This document shows positions 7,998 through 18,297 of a stretch of DNA of 64,000 nucleotides, one piece after another (the first letter of the stretch is position 1; every line of letters begins with the position of its first letter). The stretch spans positions 1 through 64,000 of the forward strand of contig CALULA010000011.1 of NCBI GenBank assembly GCA_944321365.1, written 5' to 3'. The notes below the pieces were generated by a model. That model was not told the origin of the DNA and did no database searches. It saw nothing but the letters and a program-made list of their open reading frames with translations. This DNA comes from an uncultured Paraprevotella sp. (GTDB lineage Bacteria; Bacteroidota; Bacteroidia; Bacteroidales; Bacteroidaceae). The position numbers and the translations under genes were made by a program.

Positions 7998-10900
7998 ATG
8001 AAAGAGAATCTTTTTATCAGAGAAAGTAATTTTCAGGAATACAAAAAAGACACCGGGTTATACCAAGCGGCAAACGAACATGATGCCTGCGGCGTGGGAA
8101 TGATTGTGGATATTCACGGCAACAAATCGCACGAATTGGTAGACTCTGCGCTGAAAGTATTGGAAAACATGAAGCACCGCGGTGCGGAAGGTGCAGACAA
8201 CAAGACAGGAGACGGAGCCGGCATCATGCTCCAGATTCCGCACGAGTTTATCCTCTTACAAGGCATCCCGGTTCCGGAAAAAGGAAAATACGGCACAGGA
8301 CTGGTCTTTCTGCCCAAAGATGAGAAGGAGCAATCAAACATATTGAGCGTCATCATAGAAGAGATCGAACGAGAAGGACTCAACTTGATGCACCTGCGCA
8401 ACGTGCCTGTCAACTCTTCCATCTTGGGACAAGACGCATTGGCGACAGAGCCGGACATCAAGCAGCTTTTCATCACCGGTGCCACCGACGTGGAGAACCT
8501 TGAACGGACCTTATATATAATAAGGAAGAAAATCGAGAAAAGAATACACCACAAGGATTTCTATATCGTCTCGCTGTCCAGCAAGAACATCGTATATAAA
8601 GGCATGCTTTCTTCCACACAGGTACGGGAATACTTCCCGGATCTGACACAGCCCTACTTCACCAGCGGACTGGCTGTGGTGCATTCCCGTTTCAGTACCA
8701 ACACATTCCCCACCTGGAGCCTGGCACAGCCGTTCCGGCTGCTGGCCCACAACGGCGAAATCAACACCATCCGCGGCAACCGTGCATGGATGGAAGCGAG
8801 AGAAAGCGTGCTCTCCACTCCCACTTTAGGCGATATCCGACAGATACGACCCATCATACAGCCCGACATGAGCGACAGCGCATCGCTGGACAACGTGCTG
8901 GAGTTCTTCGTCATGTCCGGCCTGAGTCTGCCGCACGCCATGGCCATGCTCGTGCCGGAATCGTTCAACGAGAAAAACCCTATCAGCGAAGACCTGAAAG
9001 CTTTCTATGAATACCATTCCATCCTGATGGAACCGTGGGACGGACCGGCAGCCCTGCTCTTCAGCGACGGACGCTACGCCGGCGGCATGCTCGACCGCAA
9101 CGGCCTGCGCCCGGCCCGTTATCTCATCACTCAAAACGACATGATGGTGGTGGCCAGTGAAGCCGGCGTCATCAACTTTGAGCCGGGCGACATCAAGGAG
9201 AAAGGACGCCTGCAACCGGGAAAGATATTACTGGTGGACACCCAGGAGGGAAAAATCTATTATGATGGCGACTTGAAAGAACAACTGGCCGAGGCCAAGC
9301 CTTATCGTCAATGGCTATCTACCAACCGTATAGAGCTGGACGCCCTGCGCAGCGGACGCAAAGTGGAAAACAAGGTGGAGGACTACAACCGCAAACTGCG
9401 GGCTTTCGGTTACACACGCGAGGACATCGAACGGACCATCATGCCCATGTGCAACAATGGTGCTGAGCCTACGGCATCAATGGGAAACGACACCCCGCTG
9501 GCCGTTTTGTCCGAAAAGCCCCAACTTCTGTTCAACTATTTCCGCCAGCAGTTCGCACAAGTGACAAACCCGGCCATCGACCCCATCCGTGAAGAACTGG
9601 TCATGTCGCTGACGGAATACATAGGAGCGGTAGGCATGAACATCCTGATTCCAAGCGAAACGCACTGCAAAATGGTGCGCCTGCCTCATCCCGTGCTGAC
9701 GAATACCCAACTGGACATCCTCTGCAACATCAGATACAAAGGCTTCAATACAGTCAAGCTCCCTATTTTATTTGAAGCCTCCCATGGCAAAGCGGCCTTG
9801 CAGGAAGCACTTTCTGCGCTTTGCAAGAAAGCAGAAGAAGCCGTAAGCGAAGGAGCGAACTACATCATACTGTCCGACCGGGGAATTGATGCGGAACATG
9901 CGGCCATACCATCTCTGCTGGCCGTCAGCGCCGTGCACCACCATCTCATATCCGTTCAGAAGCGAGTACAGACAGCCCTGATTGTTGAAAGCGGCGAAAT
10001 CCGCGAGGTGATGCATGCCGCCCTGCTGCTGGGCTACGGTGCCAGTGCCATCAATCCCTACATGGCTTTTGCCGTACTGGATGATCTGGTCCAGCGGAAA
10101 GAAGTGCAGATGAACTACGATACCGCCGAGAAAAATTACATCAAAGCCGTCTGCAAGGGACTGTACAAGGTAATGAGCAAGATGGGCATCAGCACCATAC
10201 GTTCTTATCGCGGAGCCAAGATTTTCGAAGCCGTAGGTCTGAGCGAAGAGCTACTGAAGACTTACTTCGGTACTGCAGTCTCTACCATCGGAGGTATCCG
10301 CCTGGAAGAAATTGCCAAAGACTACATCGCCTTCCATGATGCAGGTTTCAACCCGGAGGAAGTCAGTCATCTACTGCCTAACGTCGGTTTGTTCTCTTAT
10401 CGAAAAGATGGTGAGAAACATGCCTGGAATCCTGAAACCATCTCCACTCTTCAACTGGCTACACGGACAGGCAGTTACAAGAAGTTCAAAGAGTTTACCC
10501 GGATGGCAGACGAAAAAGAAAGCCCGATTTTTCTGCGCGACTTCTTCGATTTCAAGCGCAATCCAATCGACATCAAGGAAGTGGAGCCAGTGGAGAGCAT
10601 TGTGCGCCACTTCGTCACAGGAGCCATGTCGTTCGGTGCCATCAGCAAAGAAGCTCACGAGGCATTGGCTCTGGCCATGAACGAACTGGGCAGCCGGAGC
10701 AACACGGGCGAGGGCGGCGAGGACAGCAACCGTTTCCATGAAACGTTCGACGACATTTCGCTCTGCAGCAAGACCAAACAAATCGCATCCGGACGCTTTG
10801 GTGTAACAGCCGAATATCTGGTCAACGCAGAAGAGATACAAATCAAGGTGGCCCAAGGAGCAAAACCTGGAGAAGGCGGACAGTTGCCGGGATTCAAAGT

Positions 10901-12512
10901 CAACGACATCATCGCCCGCACACGACACTCCATTCCGGGTATATCGCTCATTTCGCCCCCGCCCCACCACGACATCTATTCGATTGAGGACCTGGCCCAA
11001 CTGATTTTCGACCTGAAGAATGTCAATCCGAAAGCCCAGATCAGCGTGAAGCTGGTGGCCGAGAGTGGCGTGGGCACCATCGCGGCGGGCGTGGCCAAGG
11101 CCAAGGCCGACCTGATTGTCATCTCCGGAGCCGAGGGCGGCACAGGAGCGTCGCCGGCATCCTCCATGCGCTATGCGGGCATCTCACCGGAAATCGGACT
11201 GAGCGAGACACAACAGACACTCGTACTCAACGGACTGCGCGGACAGGTGCGCCTGCAGACCGACGGACAACTGAAGACCGGACGCGACATCATCAGCATG
11301 GCTCTTTTGGGAGCCGAGGAGTTCGGATTCGGCACAACCGCCCTGATCGTACTGGGTTGCGTCATGATGCGCAAGTGTCACACCAATGCCTGTCCGGTGG
11401 GAGTCGCCACCCAGGACCCTGTACTGCGCGCTCACTTCCGCGGACATTATAAATATGTAGTCAACTATTTCCGCTTCCTGGCAGAAGAAGTACGGGAATT
11501 TCTGGCTGAGATGGGCTTCACGAAACTGGAAGACATCGTGGGAAGAACCGACCTTATCGTCCTCAAGCCCGCGCGCAGCGGCAGCAAGGCGGCCCTGCTG
11601 GACTTCGGCAGACTGCTCCACAAAGTGAAGGGCAATGCCCTCATTCATCACGTCACAGAGCAAAAGCACGACATTTGTCACGTAAAAGACGTGGAGATGA
11701 TCCAATCCGCACGTGAGGCCATAGAGCATCAGAAAGAAATTTCGCTGGAGTATACCATCGCCAATACAGACCGTGCCGTGGGGGCCATGCTCTCAGGCAA
11801 GGTGGCCGCACGCTACGGCAACGACGGACTGCCCGAACAAACCATTAACGTGAAGTTCAAAGGCTCGGCCGGACAGAGCTTCGGCGCATTCCTCGCCCAC
11901 GGCATCACATTCCGGCTGGAAGGAGAAGCCAATGATTATCTGGGCAAAGGTCTGAGCGGCGGACGCATCTCCGTACAACCTCCCGTACGCTCCAATTTTG
12001 AAGCAGAGAAGAATACCATAGCAGGTAATACACTACTGTACGGTGCAACGAGCGGTGAGGTCTACATCAACGGACGGGCAGGCGAACGCTTCGCCGTGCG
12101 CAACTCCGGAGCCATCGCCGTCGTAGAGGGCGTGGGTGACCACTGCTGCGAGTACATGACCGGCGGACGGGTGGTCGTACTGGGAGAAACGGGACGCAAC
12201 TTTGCAGCAGGCATGAGCGGTGGTGTGGCTTACGTGTGGGACAAGAACCACACCTTCGACTACTTCTGCAATATGGAAATGGTGGAACTTTCCCTGCTGG
12301 AAGACTCCACCTCGCGCAAGGAAGTGCATGAACTCATCCGTCAACATTATCTGTATACCGGTTCAAGCCTGGCCAGAATGATGCTGGACGACTGGAATCA
12401 CTATGCCGACGAGTTCATTCAAGTCACACCCATCGAATACAAACGGGTCTTGGCCGAAGAGCAGATGCGCAAGCTCCAGCAGAAGATTGCCGACGTGCAA
12501 CGGGATTATTAA
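7998..12512 (+). CDS. gltB: Glutamate synthase large subunit
   Basis: This 1,504-residue protein transfers the amide of glutamine to 2-oxoglutarate, giving two glutamates. A short propeptide is expected to be cut off before C31 (HDACGVGM), the nucleophile of the N-terminal class II glutaminase domain. The central domain and the FMN/2-oxoglutarate domain follow. The 3Fe-4S cysteines sit near residues 1120-1132 (CVMMRKCHTNACPVG). The last part is the GXGXG beta-helix, with the repeated GMSGG and GGRVVVLG-type turns. Length is normal for bacterial GltB. It leads an operon with gltD, asnB, dapF and dapL. Confidence 0.97.
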   Translation: MKENLFIRESNFQEYKKDTGLYQAANEHDACGVGMIVDIHGNKSHELVDSALKVLENMKHRGAEGADNKTGDGAGIMLQIPHEFILLQGIPVPEKGKYGTGLVFLPKDEKEQSNILSVIIEEIEREGLNLMHLRNVPVNSSILGQDALATEPDIKQLFITGATDVENLERTLYIIRKKIEKRIHHKDFYIVSLSSKNIVYKGMLSSTQVREYFPDLTQPYFTSGLAVVHSRFSTNTFPTWSLAQPFRLLAHNGEINTIRGNRAWMEARESVLSTPTLGDIRQIRPIIQPDMSDSASLDNVLEFFVMSGLSLPHAMAMLVPESFNEKNPISEDLKAFYEYHSILMEPWDGPAALLFSDGRYAGGMLDRNGLRPARYLITQNDMMVVASEAGVINFEPGDIKEKGRLQPGKILLVDTQEGKIYYDGDLKEQLAEAKPYRQWLSTNRIELDALRSGRKVENKVEDYNRKLRAFGYTREDIERTIMPMCNNGAEPTASMGNDTPLAVLSEKPQLLFNYFRQQFAQVTNPAIDPIREELVMSLTEYIGAVGMNILIPSETHCKMVRLPHPVLTNTQLDILCNIRYKGFNTVKLPILFEASHGKAALQEALSALCKKAEEAVSEGANYIILSDRGIDAEHAAIPSLLAVSAVHHHLISVQKRVQTALIVESGEIREVMHAALLLGYGASAINPYMAFAVLDDLVQRKEVQMNYDTAEKNYIKAVCKGLYKVMSKMGISTIRSYRGAKIFEAVGLSEELLKTYFGTAVSTIGGIRLEEIAKDYIAFHDAGFNPEEVSHLLPNVGLFSYRKDGEKHAWNPETISTLQLATRTGSYKKFKEFTRMADEKESPIFLRDFFDFKRNPIDIKEVEPVESIVRHFVTGAMSFGAISKEAHEALALAMNELGSRSNTGEGGEDSNRFHETFDDISLCSKTKQIASGRFGVTAEYLVNAEEIQIKVAQGAKPGEGGQLPGFKVNDIIARTRHSIPGISLISPPPHHDIYSIEDLAQLIFDLKNVNPKAQISVKLVAESGVGTIAAGVAKAKADLIVISGAEGGTGASPASSMRYAGISPEIGLSETQQTLVLNGLRGQVRLQTDGQLKTGRDIISMALLGAEEFGFGTTALIVLGCVMMRKCHTNACPVGVATQDPVLRAHFRGHYKYVVNYFRFLAEEVREFLAEMGFTKLEDIVGRTDLIVLKPARSGSKAALLDFGRLLHKVKGNALIHHVTEQKHDICHVKDVEMIQSAREAIEHQKEISLEYTIANTDRAVGAMLSGKVAARYGNDGLPEQTINVKFKGSAGQSFGAFLAHGITFRLEGEANDYLGKGLSGGRISVQPPVRSNFEAEKNTIAGNTLLYGATSGEVYINGRAGERFAVRNSGAIAVVEGVGDHCCEYMTGGRVVVLGETGRNFAAGMSGGVAYVWDKNHTFDYFCNMEMVELSLLEDSTSRKEVHELIRQHYLYTGSSLARMMLDDWNHYADEFIQVTPIEYKRVLAEEQMRKLQQKIADVQRDY

Positions 12513-12554
12513 AGGATTTAACAAGTACAAAGAACTTTAAAGGAAACGAACAAT

Positions 12555-13904
12555 ATGGGAAACCCTAAAGCATTCCTCACCATACCGCGGCAAGAAGCCG
12601 GTTACCGTCCGGTACATGACCGCATCACCGATTTCGGCGAAGTAGAACAAACCCTCAACACCAGCGAACGCAAACTACAGGCTTCGCGCTGCATGGACTG
12701 CGGCGTGCCGTTCTGCCACTGGGCCTGTCCGCTGGGCAACCGTCCTCCGGAGTTTCAGGACGCCCTTTATAAGGGCAAGTGGCAAGAGGCTTATGAGATT
12801 CTCAGCCTGACGAATGACTTTCCGGAGTTCACGGGACGCATCTGTCCGGCTCTCTGTGAGAAGAGTTGCGTACTGCAACTCAGTATGAACGCGCCCGTAA
12901 CCATCAGAGAGGACGAAGCAGCCATCATCGAAGCTGCGTTCCGCGAAGGATATGTACAACCTCGTACATACACACGAGGCGGCATGAAAGTGGCCGTCAT
13001 TGGTTCCGGTCCTGCCGGATTGGCTGCCGCCAATCAGTTAAACCGACGCGGCTATGACGTCACAGTCTTTGAAAAAGACGAGTATATAGGCGGACTGCTC
13101 CGCTTCGGAATACCGAACTTCAAACTGAACAAGGCTATCATCGACCGCCGCATAAAGGTCATGGAAAGCGAGGGAATCACCTTCAAGACCCGGACAAACA
13201 TAGACGTACGGCACCTGCCGGAAGGGTTTGACGCTTACTGCATCTGTACGGGTACGCCGCAGGCACGCGACCTGAATATCCCCGGACGGGAGCTGAAAGG
13301 CATACACTTCGCCCTGGAGATGCTGGCACAGCAGAACCGCGTGCTGGCCGGACAGACGTTCACGAAAGAAGAGCGCATCTGCGCCAAGGGCAAGAACGTG
13401 GTGGTCATCGGCGGAGGCGACACGGGCAGCGACTGCATCGGCACCAGCAATCGCCAGGGAGCGGCCAGCGTGACCCAGATTGAAATCATGCCCAAACCGC
13501 CCGTAGGTCACAATCCGGCTACCCCGTGGCCGCAGTGGCCCGTGGTTCTGAAGACCAGCTCCAGCCACGAAGAGGGCTGCGTACGCCGCTGGTGTCTGAC
13601 GTCCAACAAGTTTATCGGCAACAAGAACGGCCAGGTCTGCGGAGTGGAAGTGGAAGAGGTGGAATGGCAGCCCAATCCGGACGGCGGGCGCCCGCTCATG
13701 AAACTCACCGGCAAGAAAGAAGTGCTCAAGGCAGATTTAGTACTGTTGGCCATGGGCTTCCTCAAACCGGAACAGCCGAAGTTTGCAGACAACGTTTTTG
13801 TTGCAGGCGACGCCGCCACCGGTGCCAGCCTCGTGGTGCGCTGCATCGCCGGAGGACGCAAGGCAGCAGCCGACATTGACAGTTACTTACACCAAAAAAT
13901 TTGA
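12555..13904 (+). CDS. gltD: Glutamate synthase small subunit
   Basis: GltD feeds NAD(P)H electrons to GltB through FAD and iron-sulfur clusters. The 449-residue protein begins with a cysteine-rich cluster region (CMDCGVPFCHWACPLGN, then CPALCEKSC). An FAD-binding GSGPAGLAAANQL follows near residue 150, and an NAD(P)H-binding VIGGGDTGSDC in the second half. The C-terminal GDAATGASLVV closes the FAD site. It starts 42 nt after gltB and ends 4 nt before asnB, so the genes are clearly co-transcribed. Confidence 0.96.
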   Translation: MGNPKAFLTIPRQEAGYRPVHDRITDFGEVEQTLNTSERKLQASRCMDCGVPFCHWACPLGNRPPEFQDALYKGKWQEAYEILSLTNDFPEFTGRICPALCEKSCVLQLSMNAPVTIREDEAAIIEAAFREGYVQPRTYTRGGMKVAVIGSGPAGLAAANQLNRRGYDVTVFEKDEYIGGLLRFGIPNFKLNKAIIDRRIKVMESEGITFKTRTNIDVRHLPEGFDAYCICTGTPQARDLNIPGRELKGIHFALEMLAQQNRVLAGQTFTKEERICAKGKNVVVIGGGDTGSDCIGTSNRQGAASVTQIEIMPKPPVGHNPATPWPQWPVVLKTSSSHEEGCVRRWCLTSNKFIGNKNGQVCGVEVEEVEWQPNPDGGRPLMKLTGKKEVLKADLVLLAMGFLKPEQPKFADNVFVAGDAATGASLVVRCIAGGRKAAADIDSYLHQKI

Positions 13905-13908
13905 TGCC

Positions 13909-15633
13909 ATGTGTGGAATAACAGCTATATTCAACATCAAACAACAGACACCTGAACTACGCAGGAAAGCCTTGTCCATGTCCAAAAAAATCCGTCATCG
14001 CGGACCGGACTGGAGCGGCATCTACTGCGGGAAATCCGCCATACTGTGCCATGAACGGCTCTCCATAGTAGACCCGCAGAGCGGCGGGCAGCCCCTTTTC
14101 TCGCCCGACCGCAAACAGATACTGGCCGTGAACGGAGAAATCTACAACCACCGCACCCTGCGCGAGCAGTACGCCGGACGCTACGACTTCCAGACGGGCA
14201 GCGACTGCGAGGTGATACTGACGCTCTACCGCGACAAGGGCATCCGTTTTCTGGAAGACCTGAGCGGCATCTTCGCCTTCGCCCTCTACGATGAGGAGAA
14301 GAACGAGTTTCTGATTGCCCGCGACCCGATAGGCGTCATCCCGCTCTACATCGGGCGCGACAAGGACGGCCTCATCTACTGTGCCAGCGAGCTGAAAGCA
14401 CTGGAAGGCTACTGCGACAGCTACGAGCCTTTCCTTCCCGGACACTACTATTGGAGCCGCGAGGGGAAAATGAAACGGTGGTACCACAGGGACTGGACGG
14501 ACTATGAGAACGTAAAGGACAACTATACACCGAAAGCCGAGGGCGGCACCGCCGTCAGCGACATGGGCAAGAGCTATGACATACAGGTGAAAGCTCTGCA
14601 CGATGCCCTGGAGGATGCCGTACGCCGTCAGCTGATGAGCGATGTGCCCTACGGCGTGCTGCTCTCCGGCGGACTGGACAGCTCCGTCATCTCGGCCATT
14701 GCCCGCAAGTTCGCCGAACGGCGCATCGAGACCGACGGGCGCAAAGGGGCCTGGTGGCCGCAGTTGCACAGCTTCGCCGTGGGACTCAAAGGCGCGCCGG
14801 ACCTGGCCAAGGCCAGGGAAGTGGCCGACTTCATCGGCACCGTGCACCACGAAATCAACTATACCATACAGGAGGGGCTGGATGCCGTGCGCGACGTCAT
14901 CTACTACATCGAGACCTACGACGTGACCACCGTGCGTGCCTCTACGCCGATGTACCTGCTGGCAAGGGTCATCAAGAGCATGGGCATCAAGATGGTGCTG
15001 AGCGGCGAGGGGGCCGACGAGGTGTTCGGAGGCTACCTTTATTTTCACAAAGCCCCCGACGCACGTGCATTTCATGAGGAGACGGTGCGCAAACTCTCCA
15101 AGTTGCACTTATATGATTGCCTGAGAGCCAACAAATCGTTGTCGGCATGGGGCGTGGAAGGACGCGTGCCTTTCCTCGACAAAGAGTTTCTGGACGTGGC
15201 CATGCGCCTCAATCCCGAAGTCAAGATGTGCAAGGGCAAAACCATCGAAAAGAAAATCGTGCGCGACGCATTCTCCTCTCTGCTGCCCGAAAGCGTGGCA
15301 TGGCGACAGAAAGAACAGTTCAGCGACGGCGTGGGCTACAGCTGGATAGACACACTGAAGTCCGTAACGGCACAAGCCGTCAGTGACGAACAGATGGCAC
15401 ACGCCGCCGAACGCTTCCCCGTCAACACGCCGATGAACAAAGAGGAATACTATTACCGGAGCATCTTCGAGGAGTATTTCCCCAGTGAGAGTGCGGCACG
15501 GAGCGTGCCGAGTGTGCCGAGCGTAGCCTGTTCTACCGCCGAGGCCCTGGCTTGGGACGCTTCTTTCCAGGGACAGAATGAGCCGAGCGGACGGGCCGTG
15601 GCCGGCGTGCATGAAGACGCTTATCAGAAATAA
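13909..15633 (+). CDS. asnB: Asparagine synthase B (glutamine-hydrolysing)
   Basis: AsnB makes asparagine from aspartate, ATP and glutamine. The ATG at 13909 places C2 (MCGITAIF) right after the initiator Met, as needed for the class II glutaminase nucleophile. The open frame extends upstream inside gltD and must not be used. The synthetase domain carries the pyrophosphate loop SGGLDSS near residue 253 and SGEGADEVFGGY near 365. At 574 residues it is slightly longer than E. coli AsnB (554), the excess being a C-terminal tail with VPSVPSVACSTAEALAWD. It lies in the gltBD operon, so glutamine use is grouped. Confidence 0.95.
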   Translation: MCGITAIFNIKQQTPELRRKALSMSKKIRHRGPDWSGIYCGKSAILCHERLSIVDPQSGGQPLFSPDRKQILAVNGEIYNHRTLREQYAGRYDFQTGSDCEVILTLYRDKGIRFLEDLSGIFAFALYDEEKNEFLIARDPIGVIPLYIGRDKDGLIYCASELKALEGYCDSYEPFLPGHYYWSREGKMKRWYHRDWTDYENVKDNYTPKAEGGTAVSDMGKSYDIQVKALHDALEDAVRRQLMSDVPYGVLLSGGLDSSVISAIARKFAERRIETDGRKGAWWPQLHSFAVGLKGAPDLAKAREVADFIGTVHHEINYTIQEGLDAVRDVIYYIETYDVTTVRASTPMYLLARVIKSMGIKMVLSGEGADEVFGGYLYFHKAPDARAFHEETVRKLSKLHLYDCLRANKSLSAWGVEGRVPFLDKEFLDVAMRLNPEVKMCKGKTIEKKIVRDAFSSLLPESVAWRQKEQFSDGVGYSWIDTLKSVTAQAVSDEQMAHAAERFPVNTPMNKEEYYYRSIFEEYFPSESAARSVPSVPSVACSTAEALAWDASFQGQNEPSGRAVAGVHEDAYQK

Positions 15634-15642
15634 GGACCGGAC

Positions 15643-16449
15643 ATGAAGATAGAATTCACCAAAATGCACGGGGCGGGCAACGATTACATCTACGTCAACA
15701 CCCTGCGATACCCCCTCAGCCATCCCGAAAGTCTCGCCGTGGCGTGGAGCCGACCGCACACGGGCATCGGCAGCGACGGACTGGTGCTCATAGGCCCGTC
15801 CACGCAGGCCGACTTCAGCATGCGCATCTTCAATGCCGACGGTTCGGAAGCCATGATGTGCGGCAACGCCAGCCGTTGTATCGGGAAGTACGTCTACGAA
15901 TACGGACTGACGGACAAGACCACCGTCACCCTGGAAACCCTGTCGGGCATCAAGACACTGCAGCTACACGCTGCAGGCGGGACGGTGGACAGCGTGACGG
16001 TAGACATGGGAATCCCCACCGACATGCACCGGGTCGGCCTGGGCACGGAATATCCCGCGACAGAAGGCGTCTACGTCTGCATGGGCAACCCGCATCTGGT
16101 GCTCTTCACCGATGACGTCATGGCCGTACCGCTTTCCAGCATCGGGCCGAGGCTGGAATGCCACCCCTTGTTCCCGGACCGCATCAACGTAGAGTTTGCA
16201 CAAATCACAGACAATGACCGCATCCGCATGCGGGTGTGGGAACGCGGCTCCGGCATCACACAGGCCTGCGGTACGGGGGCCTGCGCCACAGCCGTGGCGG
16301 CAGCCTTTACCGGGCAATGCAACCGGCAGTCGGACATCATCATGGACGGCGGCACACTGCACATCGAATGGGCAGCTTCCGACGGTCATGTACTGATGAC
16401 CGGACCGGCCGTCAAGGTATTCGACGGCACCATCGACACAGAATCATAA
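15643..16449 (+). CDS. dapF: Diaminopimelate epimerase
   Basis: DapF interconverts LL- and meso-diaminopimelate without cofactor, for lysine and peptidoglycan synthesis. Both active-site cysteines are present in the 268-residue protein: C73 in MMCGNAS and C209 in ACGTGACA. The N-terminal [11 protein letters not shown] is also diagnostic. It starts 9 nt after asnB and precedes dapL by 15 nt, the gene whose product makes its substrate. Confidence 0.96.
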   Translation: MKIEFTKMHGAGNDYIYVNTLRYPLSHPESLAVAWSRPHTGIGSDGLVLIGPSTQADFSMRIFNADGSEAMMCGNASRCIGKYVYEYGLTDKTTVTLETLSGIKTLQLHAAGGTVDSVTVDMGIPTDMHRVGLGTEYPATEGVYVCMGNPHLVLFTDDVMAVPLSSIGPRLECHPLFPDRINVEFAQITDNDRIRMRVWERGSGITQACGTGACATAVAAAFTGQCNRQSDIIMDGGTLHIEWAASDGHVLMTGPAVKVFDGTIDTES

Positions 16450-16464
16450 AAAAAACAACAGACA

Positions 16465-17697
16465 ATGGCATTAGTAAACGAACACTACCTCAAACTGCCG
16501 GGCAGCTACCTGTTCTCGGACATCGCAAAGAAAATCAACACTTTCAAGGTCACCCATCCGGGAAAACAGCTCATCCGGCTGGGCATAGGCGACGTGACCC
16601 GCCCGCTGCCGCAGGCCTGCATCGAGGCCATGCACAAGGCCGTGGACGAGATGGCGCACGAGGAAACGTTTCACGGCTACGGGCCGGAACAAGGCTACGA
16701 CTTCCTCATCGAGGCCATACTGAAGAATGATTTCGCCCCACGGGGCATTAGCTTCAGCCCCACGGAGATATTCATCAACGACGGGGCCAAGAGCGACACG
16801 GGCAACATAGGCGAAATCCTGCGCTGGGACAACAGCATGGGAGTGACTGACCCCATCTATCCGGTCTATATCGACAGCAACGTCATGTGCGGACGCGCCG
16901 GCGAGCTGGGACCGGACGGAAAGTGGAGCAACGTCACCTACCTGCCCTGTACAGCCGAAAACCACTTCATCCCGCAACTTCCCGACCGCCGCGTGGACAT
17001 CATCTACCTGTGCTACCCCAACAACCCTACCGGCACCACCCTGACCAAGGCGGAACTGAAACGGTGGGTGGACTATGCACTGGAAAACGACACCCTGATC
17101 TTCTTCGACGCTGCCTATGAGGCCTACATCCGTGAGCCGGACGTGCCGCACTCCATCTATGAAATCAAGGGAGCCAAACGCTGCGCCATAGAGTTCCACA
17201 GCTATTCCAAGACAGCCGGATTCACAGGCGTACGCTGCGGCTACACCGTAGTGCCCAAGGAAGTGACGGCCTTCAAGCTGGACGGCGATGAGCGCGTGCC
17301 GCTCAATCCGCTGTGGAACCGCCGCCAGTGCACCAAGTTCAACGGAACGAGCTACATCACCCAGCGCGGAGCCGAGGCCATCTACTCACCGGAGGGTAAG
17401 GCACAAGTGCGGGCCACCATCGACTATTACATGGAGAACGCCCGCATCATGCGCGAAGGCCTGCAAGCCGCCGGCTTCCACGTATTCGGCGGAGTGAACG
17501 CCCCCTACATCTGGCTCCAGACCCCGGACGGCACAGGTTCCTGGCGGTTCTTCGAACAGTTGCTCTATGAGGTGAACGTCGTGGGCACACCCGGCGTAGG
17601 CTTCGGCCCCAGCGGCGAAGGCTTCCTGCGCCTCACGGCTTTCGGCAAACGCGAGGATTGTATCGAAGCCATGCGGCGCATCAAGGGATGGGCATAG
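16465..17697 (+). CDS. dapL: LL-diaminopimelate aminotransferase
   Basis: DapL converts tetrahydrodipicolinate directly to LL-diaminopimelate with glutamate as amino donor, bypassing DapD/C/E. This 410-residue PLP enzyme shows the fold-type I features, YPNNPTG (about 179-185) and the PLP lysine K249 in SYSKTAGFTG. The N-terminal GIGDVTRPLP is typical of the DapL family. It ends the gltB-gltD-asnB-dapF-dapL operon. The need for glutamate as donor makes the pairing with glutamate synthase sensible. Confidence 0.95.
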   Translation: MALVNEHYLKLPGSYLFSDIAKKINTFKVTHPGKQLIRLGIGDVTRPLPQACIEAMHKAVDEMAHEETFHGYGPEQGYDFLIEAILKNDFAPRGISFSPTEIFINDGAKSDTGNIGEILRWDNSMGVTDPIYPVYIDSNVMCGRAGELGPDGKWSNVTYLPCTAENHFIPQLPDRRVDIIYLCYPNNPTGTTLTKAELKRWVDYALENDTLIFFDAAYEAYIREPDVPHSIYEIKGAKRCAIEFHSYSKTAGFTGVRCGYTVVPKEVTAFKLDGDERVPLNPLWNRRQCTKFNGTSYITQRGAEAIYSPEGKAQVRATIDYYMENARIMREGLQAAGFHVFGGVNAPYIWLQTPDGTGSWRFFEQLLYEVNVVGTPGVGFGPSGEGFLRLTAFGKREDCIEAMRRIKGWA

Positions 17698-17705
17698 CCC
17701 ACAGA

Positions 17706-17769
17706 CATGACCGTTAATGCACCGTCACTCCTGCTCAAAAAGGAAGATGACAGCGCATGAACGGTCATG
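17706..17769. repeat. Long imperfect inverted repeat after dapL
   Basis: CATGACCGTTAATGC (17706-17720) pairs with GCATGAACGGTCATG (17755-17769) over 15 positions with one mismatch, around a 34-nt loop. It begins 8 nt after the dapL stop codon. No T-run follows, so it may be a processing or stabilising hairpin or a binding site rather than an intrinsic terminator. Confidence 0.6.
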
Positions 17770-17844
17770 ACATATTAAAGAATATTAAAACCTGAGGCAG
17801 ACAGACAAAAGAAAGAAACAAAATCCGTACTTTTATCACCGCGC

Positions 17845-18264
17845 ATGAAAGCTCTACGGAATATCATACTCATCTGTTCGTTTTCTTGTATTGCCGCATG
17901 TCTCGCGGTAATATGCCCGAACCATACAGATGATATTCCAGAGCCGGTTTCCCAAGAACGGCAAGAGGCTCCGCAATATTCCCACAAAAACGAAGAGCTG
18001 CACAGCATTCACCAACCGGCATTCTCGGAAGGAGAGAACGCACAGGACAACGGCGGAGTCCGCCTGCTGACAGCCAACCCCCAACGGATTTCTCCATACG
18101 GAAACGCCGGCCCGTCGGGGCATAGCCCGAAGACTTGCACCGGAAGCGTCCTGCCCACGCACCGGACAGCCAACCACTATAAGCAATTTGCCGCAGCAGC
18201 CCCGTTCTGCTGCCAACCGGCGTGCGAATACTATGTGTTCGCCCTGCGCCGCCTGCTCATCTGA
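17845..18264 (+). CDS. Small lineage-specific hypothetical protein
   Basis: The 139-residue product starts with a hydrophobic segment (residues 5-24, NIILICSFSCIAACLAVICP) that may be a signal anchor. The rest is polar, with a cysteine pair and the C-terminal CEYYVFALRRLLI. No known domain is visible. It resembles, from memory, short conserved hypothetical proteins of Bacteroides with the same tail, but this cannot be checked here. A TACTTTTA promoter-like element at 17828-17835 ends only 9 nt before the ATG, so the message would be almost leaderless. The gene sits alone after the dapL operon. Confidence 0.5.
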   Translation: MKALRNIILICSFSCIAACLAVICPNHTDDIPEPVSQERQEAPQYSHKNEELHSIHQPAFSEGENAQDNGGVRLLTANPQRISPYGNAGPSGHSPKTCTGSVLPTHRTANHYKQFAAAAPFCCQPACEYYVFALRRLLI

Positions 18265-18297
18265 CACGTCCCCCTTTCATGATCACATTTCTACAAA

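Noticed and set aside
13957..15108. 383-residue minus-strand open frame opposite asnB
   Set aside because: The opposite strand codes for a complete AsnB. The antisense product has no recognisable motif.
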